From Hyalella azteca (lineage: Eukaryota; Arthropoda; Malacostraca; Amphipoda; Hyalellidae): a stretch of DNA of 64,000 nt. Positions 50,697-61,994 of the stretch are shown piece after piece. A program made the translations under genes and the position numbers. Location of the stretch: positions 86,464 through 150,463 of the forward strand of contig NW_025946916.1 of assembly GCF_000764305.2 (NCBI RefSeq), written 5' to 3'. How positions within the stretch are numbered: the stretch's first letter is position 1; each line of letters begins with the position of its first letter. Below the pieces are notes generated by a model that was not told the origin of the DNA, made no database searches, and saw nothing but the letters and a program-made list of their open reading frames with translations.

Positions 50697-51065
50697 GTCC
50701 AGCATGGCAGGTCAGCTGGGTACGGTCGGGCGGACACGTCCAGGGACAGGTGAGCTGGGTACGGTCGGGCGGGCACGTCCAGCATGGCAGGTGAGCTGGG
50801 TACGGTCGGGCGGGCACGTCCAGCATGGCAGGTCAGCTGGGTACGGTCGGGCGGGCACGTCCAGCAGAGCAGGTCAGCTGGGTACGGTCGGGCAGGCACG
50901 TCCAGCATGGCAGGTCAGCTGGGTACGGTCGAGCGGGCACGTCCAGCAGGGCAGGTCAGCTGGGTACGGGCGGGCGGGCACGTCCAGCAGAGCAGGTCAG
51001 CTGGGTACGGTCGGGCGGGCACGTCCAGCGGGGCAGGACAGCTGGGTACGGTCGGTCAGGCCCCC
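50697..51065. repeat. 41-bp minisatellite containing CAGGTGAGC/CAGGTCAGC
   Basis: Nine units. With period 41 the same peptide reappears in all three frames. Units contain GGCAG/GTGAGC or GGCAG/GTCAGC, strong matches to a 5' splice site. Confidence 0.9.
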
Positions 51066-51079
51066 CCCAGCAGTTAGGT

Positions 51080-52066
51080 ACAGTATGAGGGAGTGAGCAA
51101 GGTAATAGAGTGGGTATCCAGCAGAAGTATTACACCAAGCAGCGAAGCCCTCATTTAATTACCTCTCTATAATTACTGTTTCCTGAACCTCCCTGACACG
51201 GAAAGCTTCCCTACACTAGGCATGTCCTGAGCAAGATGCAACTTATCCTTTTAATCCTTCGACAAATTAATTACTTCTACAGTTAGCCTTATTTCTTGCA
51301 GGGATAGACACAATACTGGAAAAAATTTTTCCGGCACCAAATAGTTTTAATACTTGCTCAATAAAGCGACTATAAATCACGAGGACTAAAATGGACGAAA
51401 ATTATCACTTGACGTATCCTGAAGCAGCGATAGTGCAATGAATGAAGTCGTGAATACCAGAAGAATTTGGTAGTGACCAGAACCTATATCGTTGTTCATG
51501 CGTGAACTATCATATATCATATCATATCAAATGAACTTTGAAGGGATCCTAAACAAGCGACAGTTTTTCCGCCGTACACACGCCACAAAACTCAGGAGAT
51601 ATTCCAAACAAGGAAGGAACAAAAACAAAAAAAAATCGTATTTTTTTGATCAACTGACGAAGGCTGACAAGAAATTCGTGGACTTGATAATTCTCAATGA
51701 GTAATGAGTTTATCGCTCAAGTCCTCGTACAATGTTACGTACACGTGACAGACAGGCAAGGTGGGTAATAAGGAAAAGCACTCGACGATAAAATTAAAGT
51801 CTTATCTTATCTTGAATTTAATCCTTGATAGTCCACAGCTCATTGCGAGGAAGGTTAAACGATTTACATTGATAAACGTTGGATTTGACGTACATGTACG
51901 GGATATATTATGGCAATCATAATGGGCTTAAGCTACTTCATTACGACCAGCATAACAACATTGCTTACAATTAACTAACGCACTAAATATTCTCTCAACA
52001 AACCCAGTACAAAAGTTCTGCTCTGTTCAAAAGTCCCTAAATCCTACTGCTAATGATGTTATAGAA
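51080..52066. other. 3' flank of the phosphatase gene
   Basis: No gene recognised. It would contain the 3' untranslated region of the reverse-strand phosphatase; AATAAA-type sites are too common here to choose one. Confidence 0.3.
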
Positions 52067-52571
52067 TCATTCATTTGCTTTATCAGCATCATTGTGAGCA
52101 CCACCGTTTTTTCCATCACCATCGTTATCACCTTCAATACCGCCGCCACCACCACCGTCATCACCTTCAATACCCTCGCCACCACCAGCGTCATCACCTC
52201 CAATACCACCACCACCACCACCGTCCTCACCTTCAATACCACCAGTTCCGCTGCCACTATTAACACCATCTTCATATTCATCATCACAAATCTCTCCTCC
52301 TTCGCCCTGCTCATCACCCTCCCTCCCCACTGTGGCCCCCTCATCACTATAACCTTTATCACTTGCAAGTTTTCCTTCAAGTTCGAGTTTAGGTTTGACG
52401 GGCAGGACGGACGGTGAGCGACTCATAGCAAACGGCGACCCAGAATGCCGACTCATCGCGAAGGGCGACATAGAATGGAACGATAAAGATGAAGTAGAAG
52501 ATGAGGAAGAACTCGACCCAACGTGGGGAGAGGCAAGTCCTGCAGAGCAAGTTACCAGTGGGGAAGAATAA
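52067..52571 (-). CDS. Mkp3: Probable C-terminal exon of the phosphatase
   Basis: After a proposed 48-bp intron (52572-52619) the frame reads [20 protein letters not shown], a serine run, twice SPFAMSR, then [20 protein letters not shown] and a Gly/Asp-rich repetitive tail ending at 52067. The serine-rich SPF motifs are protein-like and maintain phase. The short intron with a weak pyrimidine tract keeps confidence moderate. Confidence 0.55.
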
Positions 52572-55500
52572 CTGCTTCCCCCTCTCTCCCCAGCCGGGGT
52601 AACATGTCCTCATGAGTACCTATCGAACTCAATGCCAGAGTCCGGGGAAGACAAGAAGTGCAGGTGTCGACATCTGCAGTCCGCGATACAAGAGCATTTC
52701 TGCGGCGACAAGTTCAGCTGAACTTGAAAATCTTTAAGTTGACCCATAAAGTTGAAGTTTGGGTCGATGTTTGCTTTCTTAACTCTGACGTAGTCATAGG
52801 CCGCCTCTAGGCTGAGCTTCTTCTTGAACATGAGGTAGGCCACGGTGATGGTCACGCTCCGTGAGATGCCAGCTAGACAGTGCACCAGCACCCCCACGCC
52901 GCTCTCCCGCGCCTCGTCTGTAACAAACAACACGGTCAGGAGCTGCACTATAGCGACATCAGCTGCACTATTTTAAATGCAACTGCATTGTTATTAAATA
53001 CAGCTGCACTATCACAACATACAGCTGCACCATCATAACATACAGCTGCACCATCACAACATCAGCTGCACTATCACAACATACAACTGCACTATAACAT
53101 CAGCTGCACTATCACAACATACAGCTGCACTATCACAACATACAGCTGCACTCTCACAACATACAGCTGCACTATAACAACATCAGCTGCACTATCACAA
53201 CATACAACTGCACTATCACAACATATACAGCTGCACTATCACAACATACAGCTGCACTATCACAACATACAGCTGCACTCTCACAACATACAGCTGCACT
53301 ATCACAACATACAACTGCACTATCACAACATACAACTGCAATATCACAACATACAGCTGCACTATCACAACATACAGCTGCACTCTCACAACATACAACT
53401 GCACTATCACAACAATAAGCGGCCTAACTGCCGAGGCATTATCTGAGCCTACAAATTTATTCATGGCGAGAGAATAAGAAGGTTTGGAGGAAATGGAGGA
53501 ATGTTTGGATAGAAATATTCAAGCAATGAAGACAAGCGATGGTTGTGAAAAACAGCAGTGGTTGCAGTGCAGAGCGCAGTGGTTGCAGTGCAGAGCGCAG
53601 TGGTTGCAGTGCAGAGCGCAGTGGTTGCAGTGCAGAGCTCTGTGGTTGCAGCAGTGCAGAGCGCAGTGGTTGCAGTGCAGAGCGCAGTGGTTGCAGTGCA
53701 GAGCGCAGTGGTTGCAGTGCAGAGCGCAGTGGTTGCAGTGCAGAGTGCAGTGGTTGCAGTGCAGAGCGCAGTGGTTGAAGTGCAGAGTGCAGTGATGCAC
53801 AGCACTTGATATCAGCAGCACGCAGCAATAAGTTTTCTTCTCATCGCAAATGCGTCAGGCGCTGACGCCAGTAAATCAAAGCTCTGTAAACCATCCCAGA
53901 TGCTGCGATAGTAGAATTTGTAGTTTCTATTCTTTTATTAGCAGAAATTCTCTAAGTAATTTGAATACCAATGAGTTACCTCGTATCCAAGAGCCATATC
54001 AGTTCAGAGTATCCTGCCAGATCGACGCTTGTTATCGCCTTGCGCTTCCTCTCTTTTGACGCAAACAAATGCAGCGCGCATGCGTAATGTCCACACAACG
54101 TTGCAAGAAAAAAGAGAACAAGTGAAGACGTTCGATAAAAACATTCCAATTCACATGCATGGTGAACATTGGCAACTCTTAGTGAAGATCTTGTACCATT
54201 AAAAAAGGGATTTGCATTAGTTTTATATGGTACAAAAGTTGTTGACATGTGAATGAATGGAAGAAACGTTAGTAAATGAGACAGAGAAATAGACTCGAGA
54301 TTCGTCAGGAAAGTACGAGGAAAGATGTTGGCCTCGCGCTAATAAGTAAACAGAACGAAGAGATGCTGTTTTTCGACAATATTTTTGTTAAAATATTCAT
54401 GAATTTAAACATTAACTAACAATAGCTGTTTAGAAATTGAAATTCAAACTTTAGACATTTTTGAAAGCAAAAAGATGGCAAGCAATGGCGGTGCTTGGAG
54501 CTTGACAGAGACTCTAGTTGCCAGCGGTCGCAACCGAGGGACTTTCTTGCGTGCATTTAGTGAGCCTACCCTTAGTAGCAGGTTAGTGAGCCTACCCTTA
54601 GTAGCAGGTTAGTGAGCCTACCCTTAGTAGCAGGTTAGTGAGCCTACCCTTAGTAGCAGGTTAGCAAAATAACCATTTACACGAGGGACGGGTTTTGCCA
54701 CGTTATGCGAAGGCATAATAGCATATCTTCGAGCAGTCAAGGCAGGCAATAACGCATATCTTCGGGCAGTCAAGGCAGGCAATAACGCATATCGTCGAGC
54801 GGCCACTCCAGAGGTCAGTGAAATGCTTATCATTTAAAACTATGAGATCGGCACATGTTCTTGCTGATAAAATCAACCAATTAACTAGCATTCATCCTAT
54901 TTTTGTATTAATATAGAGCAGTAACCAATTAACTCGTACTCCTATTTTTGTATGATCACATGCGAGTATTGTTTACATTTCAATGCGCCCCGTATTCATG
55001 AATTGTTGAAGGCGATATAAAAGCCACGAGTTGAAAATATCCTTCATCGTGTGAAGTTATGATTCACCTCAAGCAGGATGAAATTCATTGCATATAAACT
55101 AAAATTCAACAATGTATTGATAGCGTAATTGATAATTATTATTTTCAATCTTATCAATATACCGAAAAATGGGGTTACTTTGACCACTTTTTGTTTTTTT
55201 AACAAAAACCCCTACAAAACTCAAAAACGATTTGACAAATTTTGTCAATGGCCATCAAAGGCCTAATACTGAGGCTACGTAACACAATAGAAAGATTTAA
55301 AAAGTTTGCATATCTAATAGGTTAAAAAATTAATAATGTGACCCACGAAAAAGAGCTATTATTTAAAGCCTGTCGGCTTTAATTCAACAGACCCCATCCA
55401 ATTTTTTTTATTTTTTGGTAAAATAACTCCAGGTTTTGATGCATTGTAGTAGAACTCTTCTAGTTACATATGCAAAAGACAAATTTTAGAAAAATGTCAT

Positions 55501-58500
55501 AGTTTTCGAATGGGGGGCACCACCCCCCAATGGGAAAACTTTGACCACCTAATGGCAGCCGTGATGGGGTAACATTGACCGGCTTGGAAATTAAGTTAAA
55601 ATTACCATAGGTACCTATATAACATATTTTATGTTTGATACACCTATTAATGTTTTTTTCTTTATGTTTCAGACTCTACAGAGTCTTATACATGGTAATT
55701 TTAACTTAATTTCCAAACCGGTCTATGTTACCCCATCACAGCTGCCATTAGATGGTCACATTTCGCCCATTTGGGGGCGGCGCCCCCCATTTGCAAACTA
55801 TGACACTTTCCTAAAATTTGTCTTTTGCATATGTAACTAGAAGAGTTCTACTACAATGCACCACAACCTGGCGTTATTTGGAGTTATTTTACCAAAAAAT
55901 AGAATTGATTTTACCGCCCGGTCAAAGAAACCCCAAGAGCTGGGGTAACAAAGACCATCACTTTTTTTGAAATTACATCAAAACTATGAGAGGCAGGAGC
56001 CAGCAATATATGGTGAGTGAAGCTAGAGTATAGACCTGTATTTTGCATGTTTCAATTTAAGTTTAACTTATCTAGTAAAAAATGGCATCATTTTGAAAAA
56101 AAGTGGTCAAAGTTACCCCATTTTACGGTATTCTTTCGTCGTTTTCTCACTGCGATATGTCACTTGTCACCATATTTTGTGCAAAATCTAGGCTACATCG
56201 ATAATAAAAAGTCAAAGCCTGCAAAGCTGAATGTTTTGCGAGAATACAAGTAAGACTCCCTTAAGTTCTCTTGATTATCTTACAGGTTATAACTTTGGCT
56301 GCACGGCATCTGCGGTGAATGGCGCCATACACCGGACATCCGGCGCTGCTACACAAATCTACACAGCTCATCCACACAGTTCATCCACACATCTCATCCA
56401 GACATCGCATCTCCACAGCTCATCTATACAGTTCATACACACATCTCATCTACACAGCTCATCCACACAAATCATCACACAGCTCTAAATCCTTGCATCC
56501 TCCCAAGCTCTGCTAACACGCATATTATACACCAAATCTGTGTGTTCCACACCTGTACAGAGGCTCGCCGCGCTTGAGTGTATTGCACACAACTCTGAAT
56601 GCTCATACAGTTCGCACATCCACCACAACTTTACCGCCAGCCAGTGTCACGGATGTGGTCATGAAAGTCTATTTCAAAGCAGTGAAATGTAAGGACCAAT
56701 GCGCGCTGACGCACAAATGCTGCATAAAAATGTTAACCTTGCATGGCCTATACTTTCAAAAAAAGTTAAGAGATCGAAGGTTCATCAGCCAATCATTGAC
56801 AGCCTTTCAAGCAAAATCCACAAATCATATGATAAGATAATATAACGTAAGTGCTTCCGTTCACTTAGCGAGTTTTGAAAGTATGGCACCTTGACGATAC
56901 ATCGCGACGGAAGGCAGGTCTACAAACTAGTACGTAAGAGTGTGACTACATCACTCATGGCCGTAAACCTGAGCGTTTCAACAGACCTCTCAACACGACC
57001 GTTTCAACAGACCCTCAACACGACCGTTTCAACAGACCCTCAACACGACCGTTTCAACAGACCTCTCAACACGACCGTTTCAACAGACCTTCAACACGAC
57101 CGTTTCAACAGACCCCTCAACACGACCGTTTCAACAGACCCCTCAACACGACCGTTTCAACGGACCCCTCAACACGACCGTTTCAACAGACCCTCAACAC
57201 GACCGTTTCAACGGACCCTTCAACACGACCGTTTCAACAGACCCTTCAACACGACCGTTTCAACAGACCCCTCAACACGACCGTTTCAACAGACCCTTCA
57301 ACACGACCGTTCAACAGACCCTCAACACGACCGTTTAAACAGACCCTCAACACGACCGTTTCAACAGACCCTTCAACACGACCGTTTCAACGGACCCCTC
57401 AACACGACCNCCCCCCCCCCCCCCTGCCTTTCCCTCACTTCCGGCTGCCGCGCGACCGGAAGTGGGGCTCCGCCGCTGTGCAGGAGCCGCGCAGTAGAGG
57501 GTAAAACAGTACAATACAATATATGTACGTCATATGTACATATATCAGAGTATTGAAATAAAAAAATAATAACGTGGTATAATAATCATGAATGGAACTA
57601 GAAATGGACTGGAAATAATGTAGTATGTCACCTGAACTAAACTAGATAATGCACGGCCCGAACACTGGCTTGATGCGTCGCCCTGCCGCCCATGCCATGT
57701 GGCAGCGCCCCTCTGCCCATGCCATGTGGCAGCGCCCTGCCGCCCATGCCATGTGGCAGCGCCCTGCCGCCCATGCCATGTGGCAGCGCCCTGCCGCCCA
57801 TGCCATGTGGCAGCGCCCTGCCGTCCATGCCAAGTGGCAGCGCCCTAACAGCGTCGTATTCCGTCCCTCTCGGGTCTGTTGAAGTATATTTCTCTATATC
57901 ATTTCTCGTGGCGCATCGCTGTTCCAGAGACAACTGGCCGGTTATTATTTCACGGCTGCGTCCAGCTAGAGTGCGACAGGCTCGGCTAAGCGCACCCGTC
58001 TCGTCTCAGGGTGCGCGATTTGAGATGTGCACCCTGGACCTGTACACACATACAGCTGTGCACCCCGGACCTGTACATACAGCTGTGCACCCCGGACCTG
58101 TACATGCAGCTGTGCACCCCGGACCTGTACATACAGCTGTGCACCCCGGACCTGTACATACAGCTGTGCACCCCAGACCTGTACATACAGCTGTGCACCC
58201 GGAACCTGTACATACAGCTGTGCACCCCGGACCTGTACATACAGCTGTGCACCCGGAACCTGTACATACAGCTGTGCAATACCTGTACATCAAGCTGCGT
58301 ACAGGCTGATAACGCGGCCCCGATAACGATCATGTATATTCAAATACAACTTGATTGATAACAACCGTATAATCACGTGACACATTTGTCAACACGCAAT
58401 ACGTGTATAAACAACACGCAATGCGCGTATCAACAACACGCAATGCGCGCATCAACAACACGCAATACGCACATCAACAACACGCAATACGCGCATCAAC

Positions 58501-61178
58501 AACACGCAATACGTGCATCAACAACACGCAATACGTGCATCAACAACACGCAATACGCACATCAACAACACGCAATACGTGCATCAACAACACGCAATAC
58601 GCGTATCAACAACACGCAATACGTGCATCAACAACACGCAATACGTGTATAAACAACACGCAATACGCACATCAACAACACGCAATACGTGCATCGACAA
58701 CACGCAATACGCGTATCAACACATGTATCAACACGCGTATCTTACTCTATAGATCACTATACATCATTGACCTCATAGATTACAAGAAAATAACATGTCT
58801 GAGACAACATGACCAGATCAACATGTGCATGTGAAGCCCACATGAAGGGATGAATTTGGACGAGGAACCTTCATACCTCAACATGGTTCTCATAGAAATG
58901 CGATATGAGGCATTTTAAACATTACCTCACTGAATGTTCTCTGTTGCCACAATGTACATAAAACAACATCCCTAGCAGCTGTTCCGTTGGCTGTTACTAT
59001 TTCACGGTGATTATCTGGACAGCCATTGCATAAATGCTGAAGAATTCCGTTGTTATTGATGTAATAACATATAATAACCGTATAACAAACCCAATATAAT
59101 AATAATATAATAATATTTGCCGTATCCTTGACCCACCTCTCCCCATGACCCACCTCTCCCCTGACCCACCTCTCCCCTGACCCACCTCTCCCCTGACCCA
59201 CCTCTCCCCATGACCCACCTCTCCCCCTGACCCACCTCTCCCCATGACCCACCTCTCCCCATGACCCACCTCTCCCCTGACCCACCTCTCCCCTGACCCA
59301 CCTCTCCCCATGACCCACCTCTCCCCCTGACCCACCTCTCCCCATGACCCACCTCTCCCCATGACCCACCTCTCCCCATGACCCGCCTCTCCCCATGACC
59401 CACCTCTCCCCATGACAACCTCTCCCCCTGACCCACCTCTCCCCATGACCCACCTCTCCCCTGACCCACCTCTCCCCTGACCCACCTCTCCCCTGACCCA
59501 CCTCTCCCCTGACCCACCTCTCCCCATGACCCACCTCTCTCCTGACCCACCTCTCCCCATGACCCACCTATGAACTGGATGGCCTTGGGGAAGAAGGACG
59601 CGAGGTTCTGGCTCCAGTGATCAGAGATGGGGATCTGCATGTACTTGTAGTGGCCGCAGCCCTCGAACACGTTAGGCAGGTCCGGCGTCACGTTCACGAT
59701 GTACTGTAATGAGAGGAACACGTTAGGCAGGTCCGGCGTCACGTTCACGATGTACTGTAATGAGAGGAACACGTTAGGCAGGTCCGGCGTCACGTTCACG
59801 ATGTACTGTAATGAGAGGAACACGTTAGGCAGGTCCGGCGTCACGTTCACGATGTACTGTAATGAGAGGAACACGTTAGGCAGGTCCGGCGTCACGTTCA
59901 CGATGTACTGTAATGAGAGGAACACGTTAGGCAGGTCCGGCGTCACGTTCACGATGTACTGTAATGAGAGGAACACGTTAGGCAGGTCCGGCGNCCCCGC
60001 TACACCAGCAATCATCCACGCCATCATCCCCCGCTACACCAGCAATCATCCACGCCATCATCCATTTATAAATAGTCATATATATGACTAAACATATATA
60101 TGACTATACTACAATACATATATATGACTATACTACTATACATATATATGACTATAGATATTCAAGTGATAATGATAAGAGTATAGATGATTAGCATGAA
60201 AGCATAACCTTATCATTAACATGAATATGTTGAGTGATTCACGATGATAAGGCGTGCGATAAGCGAGGCTTGCTGGTCTTTATTTATTACCAAATTAGAG
60301 AGCATCGATGTTAAGAGTACACATTAATGAGAACATGTATACATGTATATCATTAATGTATGATGTATTGCTGCGTGTGTTTTACGATAATACATGTAAG
60401 TAAGATACATCTATATGGTGTCGGTATACCACACAACGTACATGTATTTTATGTCTGTCCACACAACGTACATGTATTTCATGTCTGTTCACACAACATA
60501 CCTGTATATTATGCCTGTCCACACAACATTCCTGTATTTCATGTCTGTCCACACAACACGCCTGTATTGTATGTCTGTCCACACAACACACCTGTATTAT
60601 ACACCTGTCCACACAACACACCTGTATTTCATGTCTGTCCACACAACACGCCTGTATTATACACCTCCCCACACAACCCACCTGTATTTCATGTCTGTCC
60701 ACACAACACGCCTGTATTTTATGCCTGCCCACACAACACACCTGCACTGTATGTCTGTCCACACATCGCCTGTATTTTATGCCTGCCCACACAACACACC
60801 TGCACTGTATGTCTGTCCACACATCACCCACACAACCCACCTGTATTTTATGCCTATTGAGCGCGTCCATGTCGCCGGAGTTCTTGGCGTTGCCCAGGAA
60901 GAGGTGCGGCAAGATCTCCACAGGGAAGCACAGGTCGTCTAGGGGCGTCTCGCGCCCTAAGGACGAGTCACACAGCCCTTTGCCGCCGTCCAACGCGTCC
61001 AAGGGTAATAAGGACTCGCCGGGGGATATTCTTAAGGACTTAAGTCCTACAATCGGAGCCTCGCCGCAGAGTTTGTCCGAGGATGCTATTCCTGCGGGCG
61101 CAGGCAGCAGAGAACACGCAGAGTCTGTGGAGCCCTCGCACCACTCAGGGTACAGCTGCTGGAACTGGCTGAAGCCGC
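52067..61178 (-). CDS. Mkp3: MAP-kinase phosphatase, MKP-3/DUSP6-7-9 type (span, 3' part)
   Basis: Reverse-strand exons 61178-60841, 59703-59568, 52917-52620 and probably 52571-52067 join in phase into a dual-specificity phosphatase. It reads [49 protein letters not shown] (general-acid Asp), [19 protein letters not shown] (catalytic Cys at 52877-52879, CX5R loop) and [13 protein letters not shown]. Members remove phosphate from Thr and Tyr of ERK in the cytoplasm, feeding back on receptor tyrosine kinase signalling (family knowledge). The N-terminal rhodanese/kinase-interaction half is not visible below 64000, so earlier exons lie upstream. The tail SPDSGIEFD is typical of arthropod MKP-3. 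All three visible introns are loaded with minisatellites. Confidence 0.92.
52620..52917 (-). CDS. Mkp3: Phosphatase exon with catalytic HCX5R
   Basis: TTTGTTACAG acceptor. The phase-1 joint gives [20 protein letters not shown]. It includes the substrate-recognition helices [20 protein letters not shown] and the tail [15 protein letters not shown]. Without a further splice the frame ends in TGA at 52610. A GTACTC donor at 52619 allows a continuing C-terminus. Confidence 0.95.
52935..53420. repeat. 21-bp minisatellite in phosphatase intron
   Basis: More than 20 units of ATCACAACATACAGCTGCACT type. It starts about 20 bp from the 3' splice site of the HCX5R exon. Confidence 0.9.
53560..53800. 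repeat. 21-bp minisatellite in phosphatase intron
   Basis: About eleven units of GAGCGCAGTGGTTGCAGTGC type. Confidence 0.9.
54555..54665. repeat. 26-bp minisatellite with CAGGTTAGT
   Basis: Four perfect units. Each contains AGCAG/GTTAGTGAG, a near-consensus 5' splice site on the forward strand. Confidence 0.9.
54705..54805. repeat. 33-bp minisatellite
   Basis: About three units of GCATATCTTCG.GCAGTCAAGG type. Confidence 0.8.
55162..56128. mobile_element. TA-flanked foldback element
   Basis: Ends CCG.AAAATGGGGTTACTTTGA and its inverse, with TA outside both (55160-55161, 56129-56130). The two halves are inverted copies of each other over several hundred bases (about 55385-55640 against 55680-55930), including ACTAGAAGAGTTCTACTACA, leaving a short centre near 55660. 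No transposase frame. The TA duplication suggests mobilisation by a Tc1/mariner-type enzyme (inference). Confidence 0.75.
56340..56485. repeat. Short CATC(C/T)ACACAG repeat
   Basis: Roughly a dozen 12-bp-type units such as CTCATCCACACAGTTCATCC. Confidence 0.7.
56737..56893 (-). mobile_element. CAGGG-ended MITE, copy 2
   Basis: Reverse-orientation copy of 10017-10165, sharing both TIRs and the TCATCAGCCAATCATTGACA core. It lies inside the long phosphatase intron. Confidence 0.65.
56975..57409. repeat. ~25-bp minisatellite ending in a gap
   Basis: About seventeen units of CGACCGTTTCAACAGACCC type, ending at an N (57410) followed by a poly-C run that is probably a sequencing artefact. Confidence 0.9.
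57675..57845. repeat. 27-bp minisatellite
   Basis: Six to seven units of GCCCATGCCATGTGGCAGCG type. Confidence 0.9.
58030..58285. repeat. 27-bp minisatellite, reverse strand ACAGGTCC
   Basis: About nine units of GGACCTGTACATACAGCTGT type. Confidence 0.9.
58385..58740. repeat. 22-bp minisatellite
   Basis: About fifteen units of CATCAACAACACGCAATACG type. Confidence 0.9.
59128..59567 (-). repeat. 14-17 bp minisatellite starting at a 5' splice site
   Basis: The intron begins GTGGGTCATGGGGAGAG and this unit then repeats about 28 times, so every unit carries AGAG/GTGGGT. Confidence 0.9.
59568..59703 (-). CDS. Mkp3: Phosphatase exon with general-acid loop
   Basis: CATTACAG acceptor, ATAG/GTGGGT donor; 45 codons plus one base. 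It encodes [20 protein letters not shown] through [10 protein letters not shown], including PISDHWSQN with the Asp general acid. Six further copies of the acceptor and first 39 exon bases lie just upstream (in reading direction). Confidence 0.93.
59704..59993 (-). repeat. 51-bp array of duplicated 3' splice sites
   Basis: Each unit, read on the reverse strand, is CTCTCATTACAG (acceptor) followed by the first 39 bases of the phosphatase exon ([13 protein letters not shown]). About six near-identical copies precede the genuine exon and end at an N (59994). Confidence 0.95.
59995..60063. repeat. ~34-bp direct duplication
   Basis: CCCGCTACACCAGCAATCAT and following bases occur twice just past the gap at 59994. 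Confidence 0.8.
60425..60840 (-). repeat. 30-bp array of duplicated 5' splice sites
   Basis: Reverse-strand units read GGCATAAAATACAG/GTGTGT or close variants. The same 14 bases GGCATAAAATACAG form the end of the phosphatase exon at 60841. About fourteen units with no in-frame stop. Confidence 0.95.
60841..61178 (-). CDS. Mkp3: Phosphatase exon with linker and start of catalytic domain
   Basis: ATTACAG acceptor, ACAG/GTGGGT donor; phase 2 in, phase 0 out. It encodes [16 protein letters not shown], a variable Ser/Asp-rich linker, then [20 protein letters not shown] and NRHKIQ. The GGFSxFQ start is the family signature that follows the rhodanese domain. The frame stays open through the intron repeat to 60382, because the repeat unit is 30 bp. 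Confidence 0.92.
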
Positions 61179-61209
61179 CTGTAATTATACCTTCAGTTAA
61201 ACTCATTAG

Positions 61210-61790
61210 TAGGAGTTATTAAGTACGTAATAAATTAGAATTAGTTCATTTTATTTAGAAAACTGAAAAAGTTTTATAAGGCTCCCTGATTAAGCTTCTA
61301 ATTAATTAATTAGATAAATACGAGTAATCAAACGAGCAGATTTTTTATAAAAATGTGAAGGGAGACTGAAATGACTAATTTTCGTCAAACTGCCGTTTTA
61401 TGATAGAAACATTAAAATTATGATAGAAGTGTACGAACTTAAATAAATATATTTAGTATACTTAAAAAACGTAAAACTTAAAAAACTTAAATGAATACAT
61501 TTCATACAACATTCTTGAGACACGCTATTGATGAATTAAGTGTTGAAACAAATGAATAGATCGCCTAACACGATGTGGCCAAAACATTAACTTAACATTA
61601 AATTCTGATCCGGCTACAATATTAGTTCTATTACATCACTGATGATAATAATAATAATAATAATATCAAAGATGATAATGATAATATAAATGATGATAAT
61701 AATAATGATAACGTCTGACTGAAGCCTATATCAGGAGTGCAAATTTGACGGACACCGAGAGCGCGTAGCACGGCTCCGGTGGCAGCGAAT
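61210..61790. other. Intronic or upstream AT-rich stretch
   Basis: Contains an (ATA/GAT)n tract at 61640-61710. No exon recognised. Confidence 0.35.
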
Positions 61791-61899
61791 GTGGCGAGCC
61801 TGCCACTGCTGCGCTGCCACAGTCAACCCATGCCACAGTCACCCCCATGCCACAGTCACCCCCACACAGGCATCCCCCGCCCCCCCATAACAACCCAGC

Positions 61900-61980
61900 T
61901 GGCTTGACTGAGCAGGCTGGCTTGACTGAGCAGGCTGGCTTGACTGAGCAGGCTGGCTTGACTGAGCAGGCTGGCCTAAC
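61900..61980. repeat. 18-bp minisatellite
   Basis: Four to five units of GGCTTGACTGAGCAGGCT. Preceded by a short CCACAGTCACCCCCATG repeat at 61815-61870. Confidence 0.85.
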
Positions 61981-61994
61981 TAAGTAAAGTTAAA

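Noticed and set aside
50704..51096. Possible Gly/Arg-rich protein of 130 codons
   Set aside because: A 41-bp repeat yields the same peptide in all three frames, so it is not selected coding sequence.
52989..53828. Repeat-encoded frames (VIVQLYV.., ALQPLRS..)
   Set aside because: The 21-bp period keeps every frame open; these arrays lie within an intron of the phosphatase.
58890..60027. Reverse-strand frames of 187-324 codons rich in GERWVRG
   Set aside because: Most is the intronic GTGGGTCA.. array; only 59568-59703 is real exon.
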